Shown: positions 12,401 through 24,538, numbered from the stretch's first letter. The stretch is DNA of 64,000 nt from Strigamia acuminata (GCA_949358305.1 OX442314.1:30489118-30553117), one strand, 5' to 3'. Made by a program: numbers and translations. Notes: a model not told the origin generated them from the sequence alone.

Positions 12401-15400
12401 CGGTACATTTGGTTGACCCTCTAGTAAAGCTAAATATCGTTCTTCGTTGGGTCCCTCCCAATCTCCAAGACACTGGTAATGTAATTCTGCAACAATAATT
12501 AATTGATATAAAAACATCTATCTCAATGTGAACTTTGTTTTGATAATAAATAAACTGATTTTAATTATCGTTTTGACCACTGACGAATGGTTTGATCGAA
12601 AGGTTTAAAATTGCAGTTAAACAGGTGAATATACCTTCATCAGGGAATGAACATTGCTTGAACTTTGCACATAGTGAAAAGCCGTATGGGCAATTGCTGA
12701 ATTCTGCAGTTGGTACTTGGCAATGTCTGCTTCTGTCTACGCTGGATGAATAAGTGGCTTTGAAGCGTCCATTGATGGGACAATAGGATTGCAGGACAAC
12801 AATTTCAGGGTTGGGTTTTTCTGGAAAAGACCACAAATTATTTCCACTTGAATAATTTTCGTATAAAAAGAAAATTACTACATCATTGTGCTTGAAACAA
12901 TCATCTGGCAATCGGCCACGTGTACACAAACATATTATTTCTATTCCATTTTTATCTTTAGTTTTATTGTATGCAAATGGATGGGTGGGAAAAGAAATCC
13001 TAACACAATGATGATGTTTTCCATCTATTTGAGCTTAAAATTTCAGAGTCATTGAACCTTGGTATACTATGTGAAATGGATGGGCTAAAACTGTTATCAC
13101 ATAATTAATCATTTTTTCTCAAAGAAAAAATTGTTGATTTGAATTGGACAATTTTTTGGTTACAATTTTGGAAAATTGAAATATATAGTTTAGTTGCCGG
13201 ACCGTATACTAGCGAAGTAATTATATCGCTTACTGTATAGCATAATTTCCTTAGTTGTTTTGCTGGCTATTGAAGACTCAGTAGGACATGATGTCCTTGC
13301 TGATTCTTCATCCATATAACATTTTTCCAGACCTAAATTTAAAATAAATAAAAAATATATATAAAAAAAAAAATTCAACTTAAAAAAAAAAACAAAAAAA
13401 AAAAAAAAACTTACCATGTGAATAAACCTGAAGAACATTATTAGACCTTACTAATATAACAATACACCTAAAGCACTGGGTCCTAAAAAAAATAAAATAA
13501 AAAAATTTTATTGAAATAAAAACTATAAAAAAAAAAAGCAATTTAAAAATCCCAGAAGCCATTTTGGTCTTTTTTTACACTTCCAATAATAATTTTAAGC
13601 TTGACTGCTTCAAGTAATGATTAGTTCAACACTGATAAATTCCAAAGTGAAAAAGTTTCAAATTTCAACTGTTTTTCTTTAATAACAGTTGCTTCACACC
13701 ATAATTGGACACCTGGGTTTCTTCAAGAGTTGTGGGTGGACAATATTTGACACCATACACACAATTATAATACAAAAAAAAAGAACTTATTTCCAATTTT
13801 AATGCACAAAACTAGTTTTATTACATTTTAACCTTAAAAACTGAAAAATTCCCAACTCCCTGGATCTAATTACAAATTGCTCATGCGCAATTGAGCCATT
13901 GTTTTCCAGCAGTGCATCTTTTTCCCATTACATGCCACCTGTGACTCGAGATGCTTATCTGTTTCGCTCCGTAGTGTCTTGTAATTTGTCCATGCCCATC
14001 CGTTCCGCGCATGGATCACCGGATGCAAGCGGCACCCCATTCTTAGGACCTAGCCAGTAAAGCGCGTAGAATGTCAATGACGCTTTAATTGCGTTTAATC
14101 CAAGCGTGCAAACCAAGCGCCTTTAGGCCACGCGCACTCGTCATACCTAACTTATCTTCTTTCTTTCTCTTTTTTTCCGCCTTGTGTAATTCTACTTTAG
14201 CAATCGGTTTAATTGTCGAACTGGATAACTCAAGGTCTTTGAGTGTTTCAATGTCAAGGTGGATAAAACCCTGTAGTCATGAAATACCAAACTAGATTCT
14301 TCGTTAAATGCAAAAGCCCCGAACAAATGCAAAACTGGACAGCGGAGTTACAGGTTTTCGCTATTCTAATAAAGTTGCTGACCGAAAATCCGTTAACTTA
14401 TGCTAATTTTAGGGTATATTCCTTTTGATTCAACAATACAGCTTCAGGAGTACATTTTATTCAATAAAGATCCCTTAGACCTTTACCGATTGGTAACGGC
14501 AACGACAAGTTTTCGCGAAGGTAATGGTTACAGTAACACTTCCGCAACTGGATCTTATATCAGTCATCCAATCATTGTAGCTAAGCCCGATGGGACTTAT
14601 CGACTGTGTATAGATTATCGTTGGTTGAATGTGGTTATCGAAATTAATGCTATCCAAATGCCAAGTATCAATCTGTTGATCCATCTTAACAATCTCTAGA
14701 CTAGGTAAAAGGATGTTATTAAGTAGAAATGGAAAAGCAAAAGACTGAATTCAATGCAGATGTCTTTCGGTTTATGTAATGCACCATGTACGTTCCAAAT
14801 TTGATGAATAAGGTATGGGCCATGTGTTCATTGCACTGCTATTTAACTGTAACAGCGAGGCGTGGGCGGTAAATTTTTTGCACGAGTGCGGTACGGTATT
14901 CACCAAATACCACAATGAATGCGCTATACCTCAAATACAGCATCAATAACGCAATACCGCAAATACCACATCAATACCACAAATATCGCAAATGGAACAA
15001 AACGATGAAAATTAAACTTGAAATGGAACAAAATAATAAAAATCAAATTTGAAACTGAAGAAAGCGATAAAAATTAAACTTAAAACTGACCAAAACTATA
15101 AAAACCAACACATTTGTGATGACTGACGACGCGATGTTGATGTGATATTCGCTATTGGTGTAATATTCGATATTGTGGTATTGATGCGGTATTTGCGGTA
15201 TTGCAATATTGCGGTATTGATGCGGTGTTGCGGTATATCGTTTTGCGTTAGTTTGGTGGATACCGCGATATTACGTCGCAAAAAAATACTGCGGTATAAA
15301 TACCGCTACGGCACAGAAGGCTAGTAACAGCCCATATTGGCGGACTGGCCAGGGTGGAAGCTTGCCCAATATTTTTACAAATATAATAGTAGTTCCAATA

Positions 15401-18400
15401 TTATCACTGTACACAACTAGAATTTACGTGCAGATAGGCCCCGTTGTCTCCTGACAACCAATAGTTTTAGACCCAGTCTGGCACTCGTAACGGCAACAAC
15501 ATTGTATTTTTTTATTGAAATAAACAGCTTGATACTAGCAATATACCTACCACATAATAACACCATTCATAAATACCATAGAATTATCCCAACCTGACAC
15601 CTGGTGTCAATACAGATAAAAAAAAATTGTAAAAAAATGTGTGGTCTGTGGTTGTTGATAGATTTTGACACGCAATCTAATTTTAATTTGATGTTTCATC
15701 AAGAGTGGTCTAACATAAATTCTTTATTTTTTTGTTGTTAAAATTCTCCTTTTGTTGTTTCAATCTTCTCTATTTTTTTGTCTTGCACTTCTTCTGAACC
15801 CCTGAGACCTCCAGGACTAGAGATTATAACAAACAGGATTCCCAGCAATTCCCTTCTTTCTCTTGTGCACAAATTTTTAATTTCTACACTCATTTCCGTT
15901 TCGAAGACACGCAACACACAGACACAAAGCACCAATTAACTTATTAAAACTCACTGTTCTCGTTCTCTGAGGATCACGCTGTTGCCGATCTTCCTGTAAC
16001 ATTCGCCCCAAATTGGAATCCCGTCCGCGACCACCATCACCTCGGACAACATCGGAGGTGACCGCGACGTCGCCGGCAAAAGCCCCATAAACACTCCTTG
16101 GTATTCATCTGCCAGATAACAGATACAAGTCACTGAAAAGAAACAAAAATACAAGGAAAAATTAATATTAGCCCTAAACACGAAAATAGGCCTAAAAGTG
16201 AAAATAGGCCTAAAAGTGAAAATAAGCCTACAATTTAAAATAGGCCTAAAATTTAAAATAGGCCTAAAATTTAAAATTGGCCTAAAATTTAAAATAGGCC
16301 TAAACTAGACTTCAAGCTAGACTTTGACCGATATCCAAATTTTACCGATTATCGAACAAACAAGATGTATGACGTCGCAGGCTATAAGTCTAGACAAAGA
16401 CTTGATCCTAATGAAGCTGTATTTTTTTTAGTGTTAAAAATGCCATTCCAGCAGGTGTTGTAAAATAAATGCGGTAATTAAAATACAATTTATAAATGCG
16501 CCATTAAATATTTATTATTTAGCACCTGTATGTATACATACGGTAATAAGTTTTTCTTGTGTTTTTGACAAACGGAAATGGCTTTTTAAAGACGACGGCA
16601 TTAGCGAAGGGGTGGAAAAAAATGTCTGCGTTTATGTGGATTAGGCCTTATTTGGTGATAATTTCATTCATTCACATTTTTCTCGTCACACTTTCATTCA
16701 TGAGAACGGAAAGGGGGTGAAAGAGGAAGACGAGGGGTGATATGAGCTTGAATGAAGTTGTGAACACTAGGGGGAATTTAAATTCTCACGGTGCAAGTAA
16801 ACCGAGGTGTAAAGAGGTTATGGAAAATGTCAAAAAAGAAGTGACGGAATACCCATATATATAAATATTGATAACACAATGACAACATAGTTCCAACATA
16901 TATTGTGTTCATGCTACACCTTTTCAACGTGACAACCAAAATACAACACATTTACAACATATTTTCAGCATCGTAACCTAAATACAACATGAAAATGTTG
17001 TAAAAATATTGTATTTCGTGTACAATTTTGAAAATGTTGAAAATTTGTTGAAGTTTGGTTACAATGTTGGAAAAATGTTGTAAATATGCTGTATTTTGGT
17101 TCCAATGTTTGAAAAATGTTGTAAATATGCTGTATTTTGGTTACAATATTGGAAAAATGTTGTATTTTGGTTACAATGTTGGAAAAATGTTGTAAATATG
17201 CTGTATTTTGGTTACAATGTTGGAAAAATGTTGTAAATATGCTGTATTTTGGTTACAATGTTGGAAAAATGTTCTATTTTGGTTACAATGTTGGAAAAAT
17301 GTTGTAAATATGCTGTATTTTGATACAATGTTGGAAAAATGTTGGAAAAATATTGTATTTTGGTTACAATGTTGGAAAAATGTTGTAAATATGCTGTATT
17401 TTGGTTACAATATTGGAAAAATGTTGTATTTTGGTTACAATGTTGGAAAAATGTTGTAAATATGCTGTATTTTTGTTACAATGTTGAAAAAAAGTTGTAA
17501 ATATGCTGTATTTTGGTTACAATGTTGGAAAACTATTGTATTTTGGTTACAATGTTGGAAAACTATTGTATTTTGGTTACAATGTTGAAAAAATGTTCTA
17601 TTTTGGTTACAATGTTGGAAAAATGTTGTATTTTGGCTACAATATGTTGGAAAAATGTTGTATTTTGGCTACAATATGTTGGAAAAATGTTGTATTTTGG
17701 CTACAATATGTTGGAAAAATGTTGTATTTTGGCTACAATATGTTGTAAAAATGTTGTAAATAACTTTTTAACCAAAAATCAACACATTTTCAATATTACA
17801 ACCAAAACCCAACACAGTTACAACATTTTCACATTTTCCTACTATCTGTACCACATAGTAACCAAAATACAACAACTTCTCATCACTTCTCCACCATTTT
17901 CTCCCAGTAATTGGATGCGATTATCAAAGTGGAGTAAATAAACGCTGAAAATGATTTGATCCCAACGCACGTTCCAGCTGCCAAAAAATTCCATTAGAAG
18001 ACAGGTGTTGGACCACCGTTTCTAAGGGGTGGCAAATGGCAACGAGATAGGGAGGAAATAGCTCGAGTCCTCTCCTGAGTGTGAGTCGGATTGGGGGCCG
18101 GGAGGGGCTGGGGGGAATTGAGAAACGAGGGTGACCATCAAAAACCTGCTGCTGTTTTCGGTGGGTGGGACAAGACAACTTCCGGTGAGACGGCGAGTGA
18201 ATTAACTGTGAGTCTGTGACCTTCAAAAACGGCGTGGACTCGTTAATCAAAGTCTGGGTCGGAAACGTTTGATTTTTCTGATTAAAAAAATCATTTTTTT
18301 TTTCTTCTCCTTTGTTGAAATGGATTTTTCATTTTTGTTGTTGAGTCACATGTCATTGTCAAATATGGCGGCGCCCGTGGTTGGAATTCCTGCGGTTTAT

Positions 18401-21400
18401 TTATGTTGGTTTTTGATTCATGCTGAGTGGACAACGCCCATGGTAGGTAAAATATGGATAAGGTGTTTGGTGAGTTGTTGTGATGTATTGTTATTGGGTT
18501 TTTGAAGGAGGGAATTGAGTGAAATAAAGATGTGATGTGATGGTGGTAGATAGCGGTAGATAGAGAATAGAGAAAAGGGTGTTTGCGAATTTTCTTTTTC
18601 GTAAAATATTACTCCGTATTGTAAATGAGTTTGTTCGACAAACAATTCATTGAAATTGATCGTTTTTTCAGGCAAAAATAGGATTAAAATTGACTTTTTT
18701 CGTAAACAAATTATCAAAATTGTCTTGTTTCGTAAACAAATCATTAAAATTGTCTTTTTTGGTAAACAAATCATCAAAATTAAATTTTTTCGTAAACAAA
18801 TCATCAAAATTGACACTTTTCGAAAAATTTTGAAAAAAAAAAAAAATCTTTAAAATCAACTTATTTTCCAAAAAAATAGAATTAAAAACAAAAAATTCAA
18901 CGAAAACTGAATTTTTCCCACAATTCACCACCAAAAACGCCTTTTTCCCACAAAATCCCTCCAAAATCGACCTCAAAAAAAAATTAATAACAAAATAAAA
19001 TAAAAAAAATAAAAAAAATCCAAAAAAAAAAAAAAAAAAAAAATATGAAAAATTCACCCATTCACCCCCATTCTCTCCACCAAACAACCCCACACCCCTC
19101 ACCATTCCCTCATCCAAAATTCCACCAACCAACCAACCAACCAACCAACCAAACCCCGTTAAACCCCCAGATGTTGTGCACCTATTCGTATTCCACCACA
19201 CTAAAACCCCCTCTCGTACACCACCTGGCCTCTAATACAATATTCATTCCATACAAATCCCAATCCAACACCCCAGATGCGATTGTCCCATCATCCCCAG
19301 TCCCCACCAGAACCATCTGCCGCCTGCAACTGCAACCCGCCTTAGCCCTAAAACCGCCTTAGCCCTAACGGCCACAACTCAGACTCAAACTCCTCATTCA
19401 CATCGCAAATTCCCAACGACAACGACCCGAACCATTTGAAATTCACAAACCGATTGTAATCGCCATTAGCACAATCCAGCACAATGAGATTTCAATAAAT
19501 CAAGTGGTTTTATCTCATTTCCAACTGATGGCTTTATGTCTCCCCACGGGCGCGTCAAATGACCAATCGCAGTCTGTCGTGCATTTAATAGCGTTAAAGG
19601 GGGTCAACCACAAGCAGAGCCAACGCCTTGGGGCCATAGGGGTGTCCAAACATGTTTTTTTTTTTTAAATATATAGAAATTCTGTGTTGGACCTCAGAAA
19701 TGTCTTGCTGGGCGAGTGAAAGAATGACCAAACCCTAAGCCGCCTAGTGGGAAATTGGTGTTATACTCGTTGTAAGACTCGCGGTTGGGGGTGTGTGATG
19801 TCTTTTTCTGAGTTTTGTTGTGTTTTTGGGGGGTTTTGGGGGGGGGGTTTGTGGGTTGGGCGGGTTCTTTGATTTTTGGATTGTAATAGGGTGAATGGAA
19901 GTGGATGAAAAATGAGGTTTTTTGGGGTGGGGTGGCGGGGGGGGGGGGGGGCACTGGGTATTTTGAATTGGAGTTGAATATTTATAATGGAAGTGAATTA
20001 GATTAAATTAAGGGTTTTTTTGGAATGGTTTGAGTTGAGTGGGATTTTTTTTTGTTGTTGGGTGTTTTAATTGGGGATTGGATGAGGTGTTAGTTTGGGG
20101 AAAAAGTGTTGGTGGAATTTTTGATTGGGAATGATTTTTTTGATTTTTTGGGGGTGGGGTGGGGGGGGGGGTTTGTGGATGAAAAATGGATGATTTTTTT
20201 AGAGAATCTCATTGGTTTTTAATGGAAAATGATTTTTTTTAGTAGATTTTTGGTGGTATTTAATGGAAAATGATTTTTTCAGATGAAATTCAATGAAAGA
20301 TGAGTTTGTTTTAATGAAATTTAACGGAAAATTACTTTTTTCAAAATAAAGTTAACGGAAAATGACTTTTTGCAAATGAAATTCAATGGAAAATGACTTT
20401 TTGCAGATGAAATTCAATGGAAAATGACTTTTTGCAAATGAAATTCAACGAAATCCAAGGAAAAATAACTTTTTTCAAATAAAATCCAATGAAATTTAAT
20501 GAAAAATAACTTTTTTCACATAAAATTTAATGGAAAATAACTTTTTTCAAATAAAATTTAATGGAAAATAACTTTTTTCAAATGAAATTCAATGAAATTC
20601 AATGGAAAATAACTTTTTTCATATGAAATTCAATGAAATTCAATGGAAAATGACTTTTTTCAAATAAAATTTTATGGAAAATACCTTTTTTCAAATGAAA
20701 TCCAATGAAATTTAATGGAAAAACTAATTTTTCAAGAGAAATTTCAACTAAAATCCAACTCAACTTAATCTAAACTTCTTCAACCCATCAAAAAACCATT
20801 TCTCCCAACCCAAAACCCTGCACCTCCACACAACAACCCCCAACCAACAACCCCCAACCATCAAAAACACTTCCACCTCTCCCACCACCACCCACTTCCA
20901 CTATAATCTTTTGTCCGCCAACACCCAAAAACCAGCTATAAACACACATTTCCCCTGAATGAGCGCCGCGCACAAAATCCCCATTCACAACTCCACAGCT
21001 GAAAAGCAAGAATGAAGAGCACAAGTGGAGTAGCCAGTTTTTACCCCTTTTCCCCCACCCCTACCACTCCACTCCACTCTGAATGGCTGCCACTTGGACG
21101 CTCTTTTCCGGTCGCGGTTCAAGTTTCAGTAAAACACCCTGCTGGGGCCCAACGTGGGAAAAATACAAGCATCTTCCAAAAACATTTTCCCACTTTTAAC
21201 TACACCTGGCTCTGCTCAAAAATTAAATAACAAAAAATTAAAAATTATTTTTAAAAAAAAAAAAATTTTTTAAAAATTAAAAAATTGTCGCACAATTATA
21301 TTTTATGTTTTGTGTTGGAATTGTTTTCTTTAATGGTGTAAAAAAATGTCGCAGAGATCCTGGTTGGATGTTGGAGTCGCCTTTGGCCTAGGAACGCGAC

Positions 21401-24400
21401 GGGGTGGATGGGAGGAGAGAACCACGCCCAATGCAGGGCATTTGGAGGACCCCTCCCAAGTTTTGCAAATGAATCAGGTGCCTCGAGCGTGACAACATTC
21501 CGATAGAAATGTGGCCAACAAAAAGAAATGCCGCGGGATGTGAATGTGATCAGGATTAGTGGATCACAAATTGATCTTTTTTTTATTCTTTCGTTTTCCT
21601 TTTAAATTTTTGCCGTTTAAAAAACTCGATTGTTTATTTGAGAAATAGAAAAAACGATTAAAACTAAAACAAGAGCCTAAAAATTGATATAATCGTCAGA
21701 AAGTGGTCAAAATATCCACAAAATCATCTCAAGAACTGCCAAAAATTGTCAAAAATGGTCAAAGAGTACTAGCCCATTATAAAACGTTAATTAATCACTA
21801 AATAAAAGCGATTTAAGCAACAAAAATGACCAAAAGCTACAAAATCATCACAAGAACTGTCAGAAATGGTCAAATACCTGCCAAAAACTAGAAAATCATG
21901 ACAAAAATTGTCAAAAATGGTCAAAAAGTACTAGCCCATTATATAAAACGGTAATAATTCACTAAATAAAATCGATTTAAGCAACAAAAATGATCAAAAA
22001 CTGCCCAAAAGTTACAAAATCATGACAAGAACTGTCAAAAAAGGTCAAATACCTGCCAAAAACTAGAAAATCATCACAAAATCTGTAAAAAACTGCCAAA
22101 AATTGCCAAATTTAATGTTAATCATGACTAAACTCATTCCAAAACCCTAATTAACCCACAAACAAAAGCGATTTAAGCAACAAAAATGGCCCAAAACTCC
22201 CCGAAACTTCAAAACCGCATTATGGAAAGCAAAACGTCCAATAACATCCATAAAACCGAAAAAAAATGCAAAAACTGACTAAACAACGCAAAATACCAAA
22301 CGATTTCATCATTCCACGCTCATAAAACACACAATTCTCCAAACAATAAGTGTGAAAACAACAATATTAAACGCCACCGAAGCGTCACAACTCATAACAA
22401 AAATACGAGATCGATTTTGATCCATAAATCAGGTTTTCCACATACCCAAAGCAAAAAAACGGAAAAGAGCTTAACCTTGACCGTGAATAATAGCAACAAA
22501 TGCAATTCCACTCGTAAATGAATTTCTATTATGAGTGAAAGGTCGTAACAACATCATAAATTGAACTCATTTATTTCGTTTTCGCTCGTTCCCATGCAAT
22601 AAATAAAGAGGACGCGGCGCAAAATAGATGAAACAGATTGGGATCCAACTGCTTTCCATTCCGCTCACAGTTGGTGGCACCTTTTGCGTGGGTGGGGTGC
22701 CACCAACACCGGGGGAATGCGCCAGGAGCCAGTGGGGTCGGAGGGTGAGCGAGGAGAGGAGGGAGCGGGGCGAGCGGGGAGAGCGGGACGGGAGTGGGAG
22801 ATGCGATGTGCCAGCGTCGACAGGGGCAGCCAGGTGGTGGTTGGTTTGGTACTTTGGTGGTGCTTTTGACAACGTCTGCTCGGCTGGGGTTACACCACGC
22901 CCCGAAAAATGGGCCTAGGGGCTCGGGGTTCCAGGAGAGCGAACATTATATTTTGGGGGTTGGGATTACCAATACAGAAGCTGTTTGAGGGTTATGTGAG
23001 AGGAAAATGTCGGAAAGTGGAATTGTTTTCGTGTTTTGAGAGATTTTTTGGGGTTTTGAGCGATTTTTTGGTGTTTTGGGGGAATTTTTTGGTTTAGTGG
23101 TCAATTTTTGGTGTTGTGGTCAGTTTTGGTGTTTTTTAATCAGTTTTTTGGGGATTTGAATCAATTTTTCGTAAATTAAATTAATTTGTTGGTGATTTAA
23201 ATCACTTTTTTTGATGTTTTAAATCACTTTTTTGGTTGCTTTAAATCATTTTACTGATTCAGATAAACTTTAGGTGTTTTGAATCAATTTTTAGGTGTTT
23301 TGAATCAATATTTTGGTGTTTTGAATCAATTTTTTGGTGTTTTGAATCAATTTTTTGGTGTTTTAAATCAATTTTTTGGTGTTTTAAATCAATTTTTTGG
23401 TGTTTTGAATCAATATTTTGGTGTTTTAAATCAACTTCTTGTTGTTTACATCAATTTCTAACCAAATTAGGTAATTCTAAGTCAAATTTGGTCATAAATA
23501 ACCTTTCTCGTAGTTGTATTTACGTACATTTCAATCAAATTTTGACCACTAACTATAAGTTTCACTTTATATTGACGCAAGATTAATAAATCCAACATGG
23601 CGCTTAGAGATAATCGCCCGATAATCGCACGATAATCGCTTCCATCGATCTAAAATCTAAATACACACGCATTTCCAACCACATTACACCGTTTCTTTTC
23701 TTGAACCATCATCGTTCAATACTTCAAACACCTAAACGCGACAAATTCCAAACTCCAAACATAAAATAATAATAATAATAAAAACTCGCTCGTTGCACAC
23801 AAATAAAACTCCACAAAAAAAAAAAAACCAAAAAAAAAAACACAAAAACACAAAAACGCCCAATTTATGACTCTATTTTGCCTAACTATGCGAAACGGTG
23901 ACAATATAACGGATACAAAGTTGTTGAACCCTGAAAAACCCTCAAATTACCATCGAAACAAGCAAAATTAAAACTCTTATCTCCTTAATCATATCCAGCC
24001 CAAACCACCGACAACCTTATAGGGACAAACCAAATTGTCACAAACCATTCCCAACACATAATTCTCATTCCCCACCCTTAATTTAACCAAAAAAAAATTC
24101 CAAAAAATAAAAAAAAAAACCCAAACCCAATTGAAAAGAATCTCTTAAACACATTGCTGCAAGCTCTCACCAGATTCTTCTGTCAAAGGTGTGGTGCATA
24201 AAATGTTTGGTAAAACATGCCAAGAATGACAAGGTTCTTTACCCAGGCATCCCACGCGAATTATAACACACCTGTCAAACGAATTTCTCCGTGTGCAACA
24301 ATATCCTGTTGTAATTACGACGCTTTTTGCCGTCGTTTGCTGTTTTTTTGCTCTTTTCATTCATAAATTCCACGTTAAATGACCAAATTGCGCGAAATTG

Positions 24401-24538
24401 TCGAGTTTTTTTGTATTTTTTCCCGCTAATTGTTCGGAATGGATGTAATGATGATGAAAATAACTCACCGAATGTCCGCTGAAGCAATAGCAACAGGATG
24501 GCTGCCCAACCTACACGCGTCCTCACCATCGACCCCAT
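9409..24538 (-). CDS. DUF7042-7045-type secreted, probably GPI-anchored protein
   Basis: Uncharacterised cell-surface protein of a family known in arthropods. Exons (minus, left to right): 9409-9503, 9574-9732, 10143-10248, 10305-10396, 10474-10638, 11247-11327, 11624-11691, 11884-12091, 12161-12281, 12365-12486, 12635-12820, 13234-13332, 13415-13482, 15955-16132, 24469-24538. All phases agree; the sum is 1818 nt, 605 aa. Residues 1-23: signal peptide (MVRTRVGWAAILLLLLQRTF). Two related modules follow: residues 24-281 with CFRC...SNNVLQ, QSYCPINGRF, CSFPDE and YQCLGDW; residues 282-521 with CRFPPWAQGPW, CLELSHRSDHII, CPIAGEY and YKCLGQW. Then a Ser/Thr/Pro-rich linker (522-575) and a C-terminal ESGASQ followed by a hydrophobic tail, typical of a GPI signal. 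The start could be MGSM (24538) or MVRT (24529). Intron 1 is 8.3 kb. Head to head with Sara. The family name is from memory; the exon chain is seen directly. Confidence 0.85.
9933..10081. mobile_element. MITE, CCGTATATCTTCCAAT family, copy 1
   Basis: A 149-bp element with perfect 16-bp terminal inverted repeats CCGTATATCTTCCAAT, flanked on both sides by TA, in intron 13 of the DUF7042-7045 gene. TA duplication suggests the Tc1/mariner superfamily. A second, shorter copy lies at 54952-55049. Confidence 0.85.
10877..10994. mobile_element. Possible short inverted-repeat element
   Basis: The stretch opens with GGGTGCGTTTGGATCC and closes with GGATTGAGTCCCAAACGTC, an imperfect inverted pair around 115 bp. 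The next 160 bp are a tandem array. It is too degraded to classify. Confidence 0.4.
11005..11158 (+). repeat. 31-nt minisatellite
   Basis: Five tandem copies of a 31-nt unit containing TTAAGTGCAAAACTGACC followed by an A run. Copies are nearly identical, which points to recent expansion. It lies in an intron of the DUF7042-7045 gene. Confidence 0.9.
14400..14825 (+). pseudogene. Degraded Ty3/gypsy-type reverse transcriptase fragment
   Basis: One frame carries HPIIVAKPDGTYRLCIDYR followed by LNVV, the start of the gypsy-class reverse transcriptase domain (in intact relatives: S-P-V-x-V-K-K-x-D-G and R-x-C-x-D-Y-R-x-L-N). It stops at 14697-14699. About 60 bases on, in another frame, MSFGLCNAPCTFQI matches the next conserved block. 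The catalytic region with the double aspartate is not seen. So this is a short relic with at least one frameshift and stops, plus-strand inside an intron of the minus-strand gene. No long terminal repeats found. Confidence 0.75.
14860..15322. mobile_element. Foldback-like element rich in GGTAT/ATACC
   Basis: The left arm (14880-15000) is full of ATACCGCAAATACC-type words and the right arm (15130-15310) full of GCGGTATTTGCGGTATTG words, so the two arms can pair. Outer ends around GTGCGGTACGG and CCGCTACGGCAC are only loosely complementary. No target duplication found. Confidence 0.5.
16185..16312. repeat. 18-nt tandem repeat
   Basis: About seven copies of an 18-nt unit GCCTAAAATTTAAAATAG and variants (GCCTAAAAGTGAAAATAG) directly upstream, on the gene strand, of the acceptor of exon 2 of the DUF7042-7045 gene. 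Confidence 0.85.
16900..17880. repeat. 30/41-nt minisatellite with inverted flanks
   Basis: Between about 17040 and 17760 units of GTTACAATGTTGGAAAAATG followed by TTGTATTTTG (30 nt) alternate with a 41-nt form that inserts TAAATATGCTG; a 32-nt form dominates the last part. The flanks (16880-17000 and 17770-17880) carry the same words on the opposite strand (CAACCAAAATACAACA), so the array sits between inverted arms and could form a large hairpin. Confidence 0.9.
18655..18830. repeat. 30-nt minisatellite
   Basis: Five to six copies of a 30-nt unit CGTAAACAAATCATCAAAAT followed by TGTCTTTTTT, with scattered substitutions. Followed by A-rich sequence to about 19045. Confidence 0.85.
18850..20170. 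repeat. Strand-asymmetric C-rich then G-rich block with poly-G
   Basis: From about 18850 to 19375 the plus strand is A/C-rich with CCAACCAACCAA runs near 19130; from about 19780 to 20170 it is T/G-rich with runs of six or more G at about 19831, 19842, 19933-19950 and 20160-20170. The G-runs could form quadruplexes. Between them (19380-19640) is ordinary sequence. Confidence 0.7.
20290..20720. repeat. 31-nt minisatellite
   Basis: Around a dozen copies of a 31-nt unit of the type AAAATGACTTTTTGCAAATG followed by AAATTCAATGG, some with a 10-nt internal duplication of AAATTCAATG. Confidence 0.9.
21690..22200. repeat. Long-period tandem repeat (about 160-195 nt)
   Basis: Blocks containing AGTACTAGCCCATTAT, CGATTTAAGCAACAAAAATG and GTCAAAAATGGTCAAA recur: the second word starts near 21810, 21973 and 22168. 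Inside each block the word CAAAAATGGTCAAA is itself repeated. Confidence 0.75.
23070..23455. repeat. 21-nt minisatellite
   Basis: Copies of TTTTGAATCAATTTTTTGGT plus G; the eight in 23270-23430 are nearly identical and earlier ones diverged. The 21-nt unit keeps one frame open, giving an artefactual repeat protein FGVLNQ. Confidence 0.9.

Larger units (their letters stand above)
13483..15954. other. Intron with retroelement relic and foldback
   Basis: This is the third-from-5' intron region of the DUF7042-7045 gene, between its exons at 13415-13482 and 15955-16132. It contains the gypsy-type relic (14400-14825) and the GGTAT-rich foldback (14860-15322) listed separately; the remainder is plain AT-rich sequence. 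Confidence 0.7.
16133..24468. other. 8.3-kb first intron made largely of minisatellites
   Basis: Intron 1 of the DUF7042-7045 gene. It contains arrays near 16185, 16900-17880, 18660-18830, 20290-20720, 21690-22200 and 23070-23455, plus a C-rich then G-rich asymmetric block at 18850-20170 and a purine-rich GC block at 22735-22800. Open frames here are by-products of repeats with units divisible by three. I found no additional exon. Confidence 0.7.

Noticed and set aside
17208-17941. Repeat proteins rich in MLEKCC and FGYNVGKMLY
   Set aside because: They are translations of the 30/41-nt minisatellite; frames stay open because of the repeat, with no start context or splice support.
23279-23461. 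Protein with FGVLNQ repeats
   Set aside because: Artefact of a 21-nt tandem unit.
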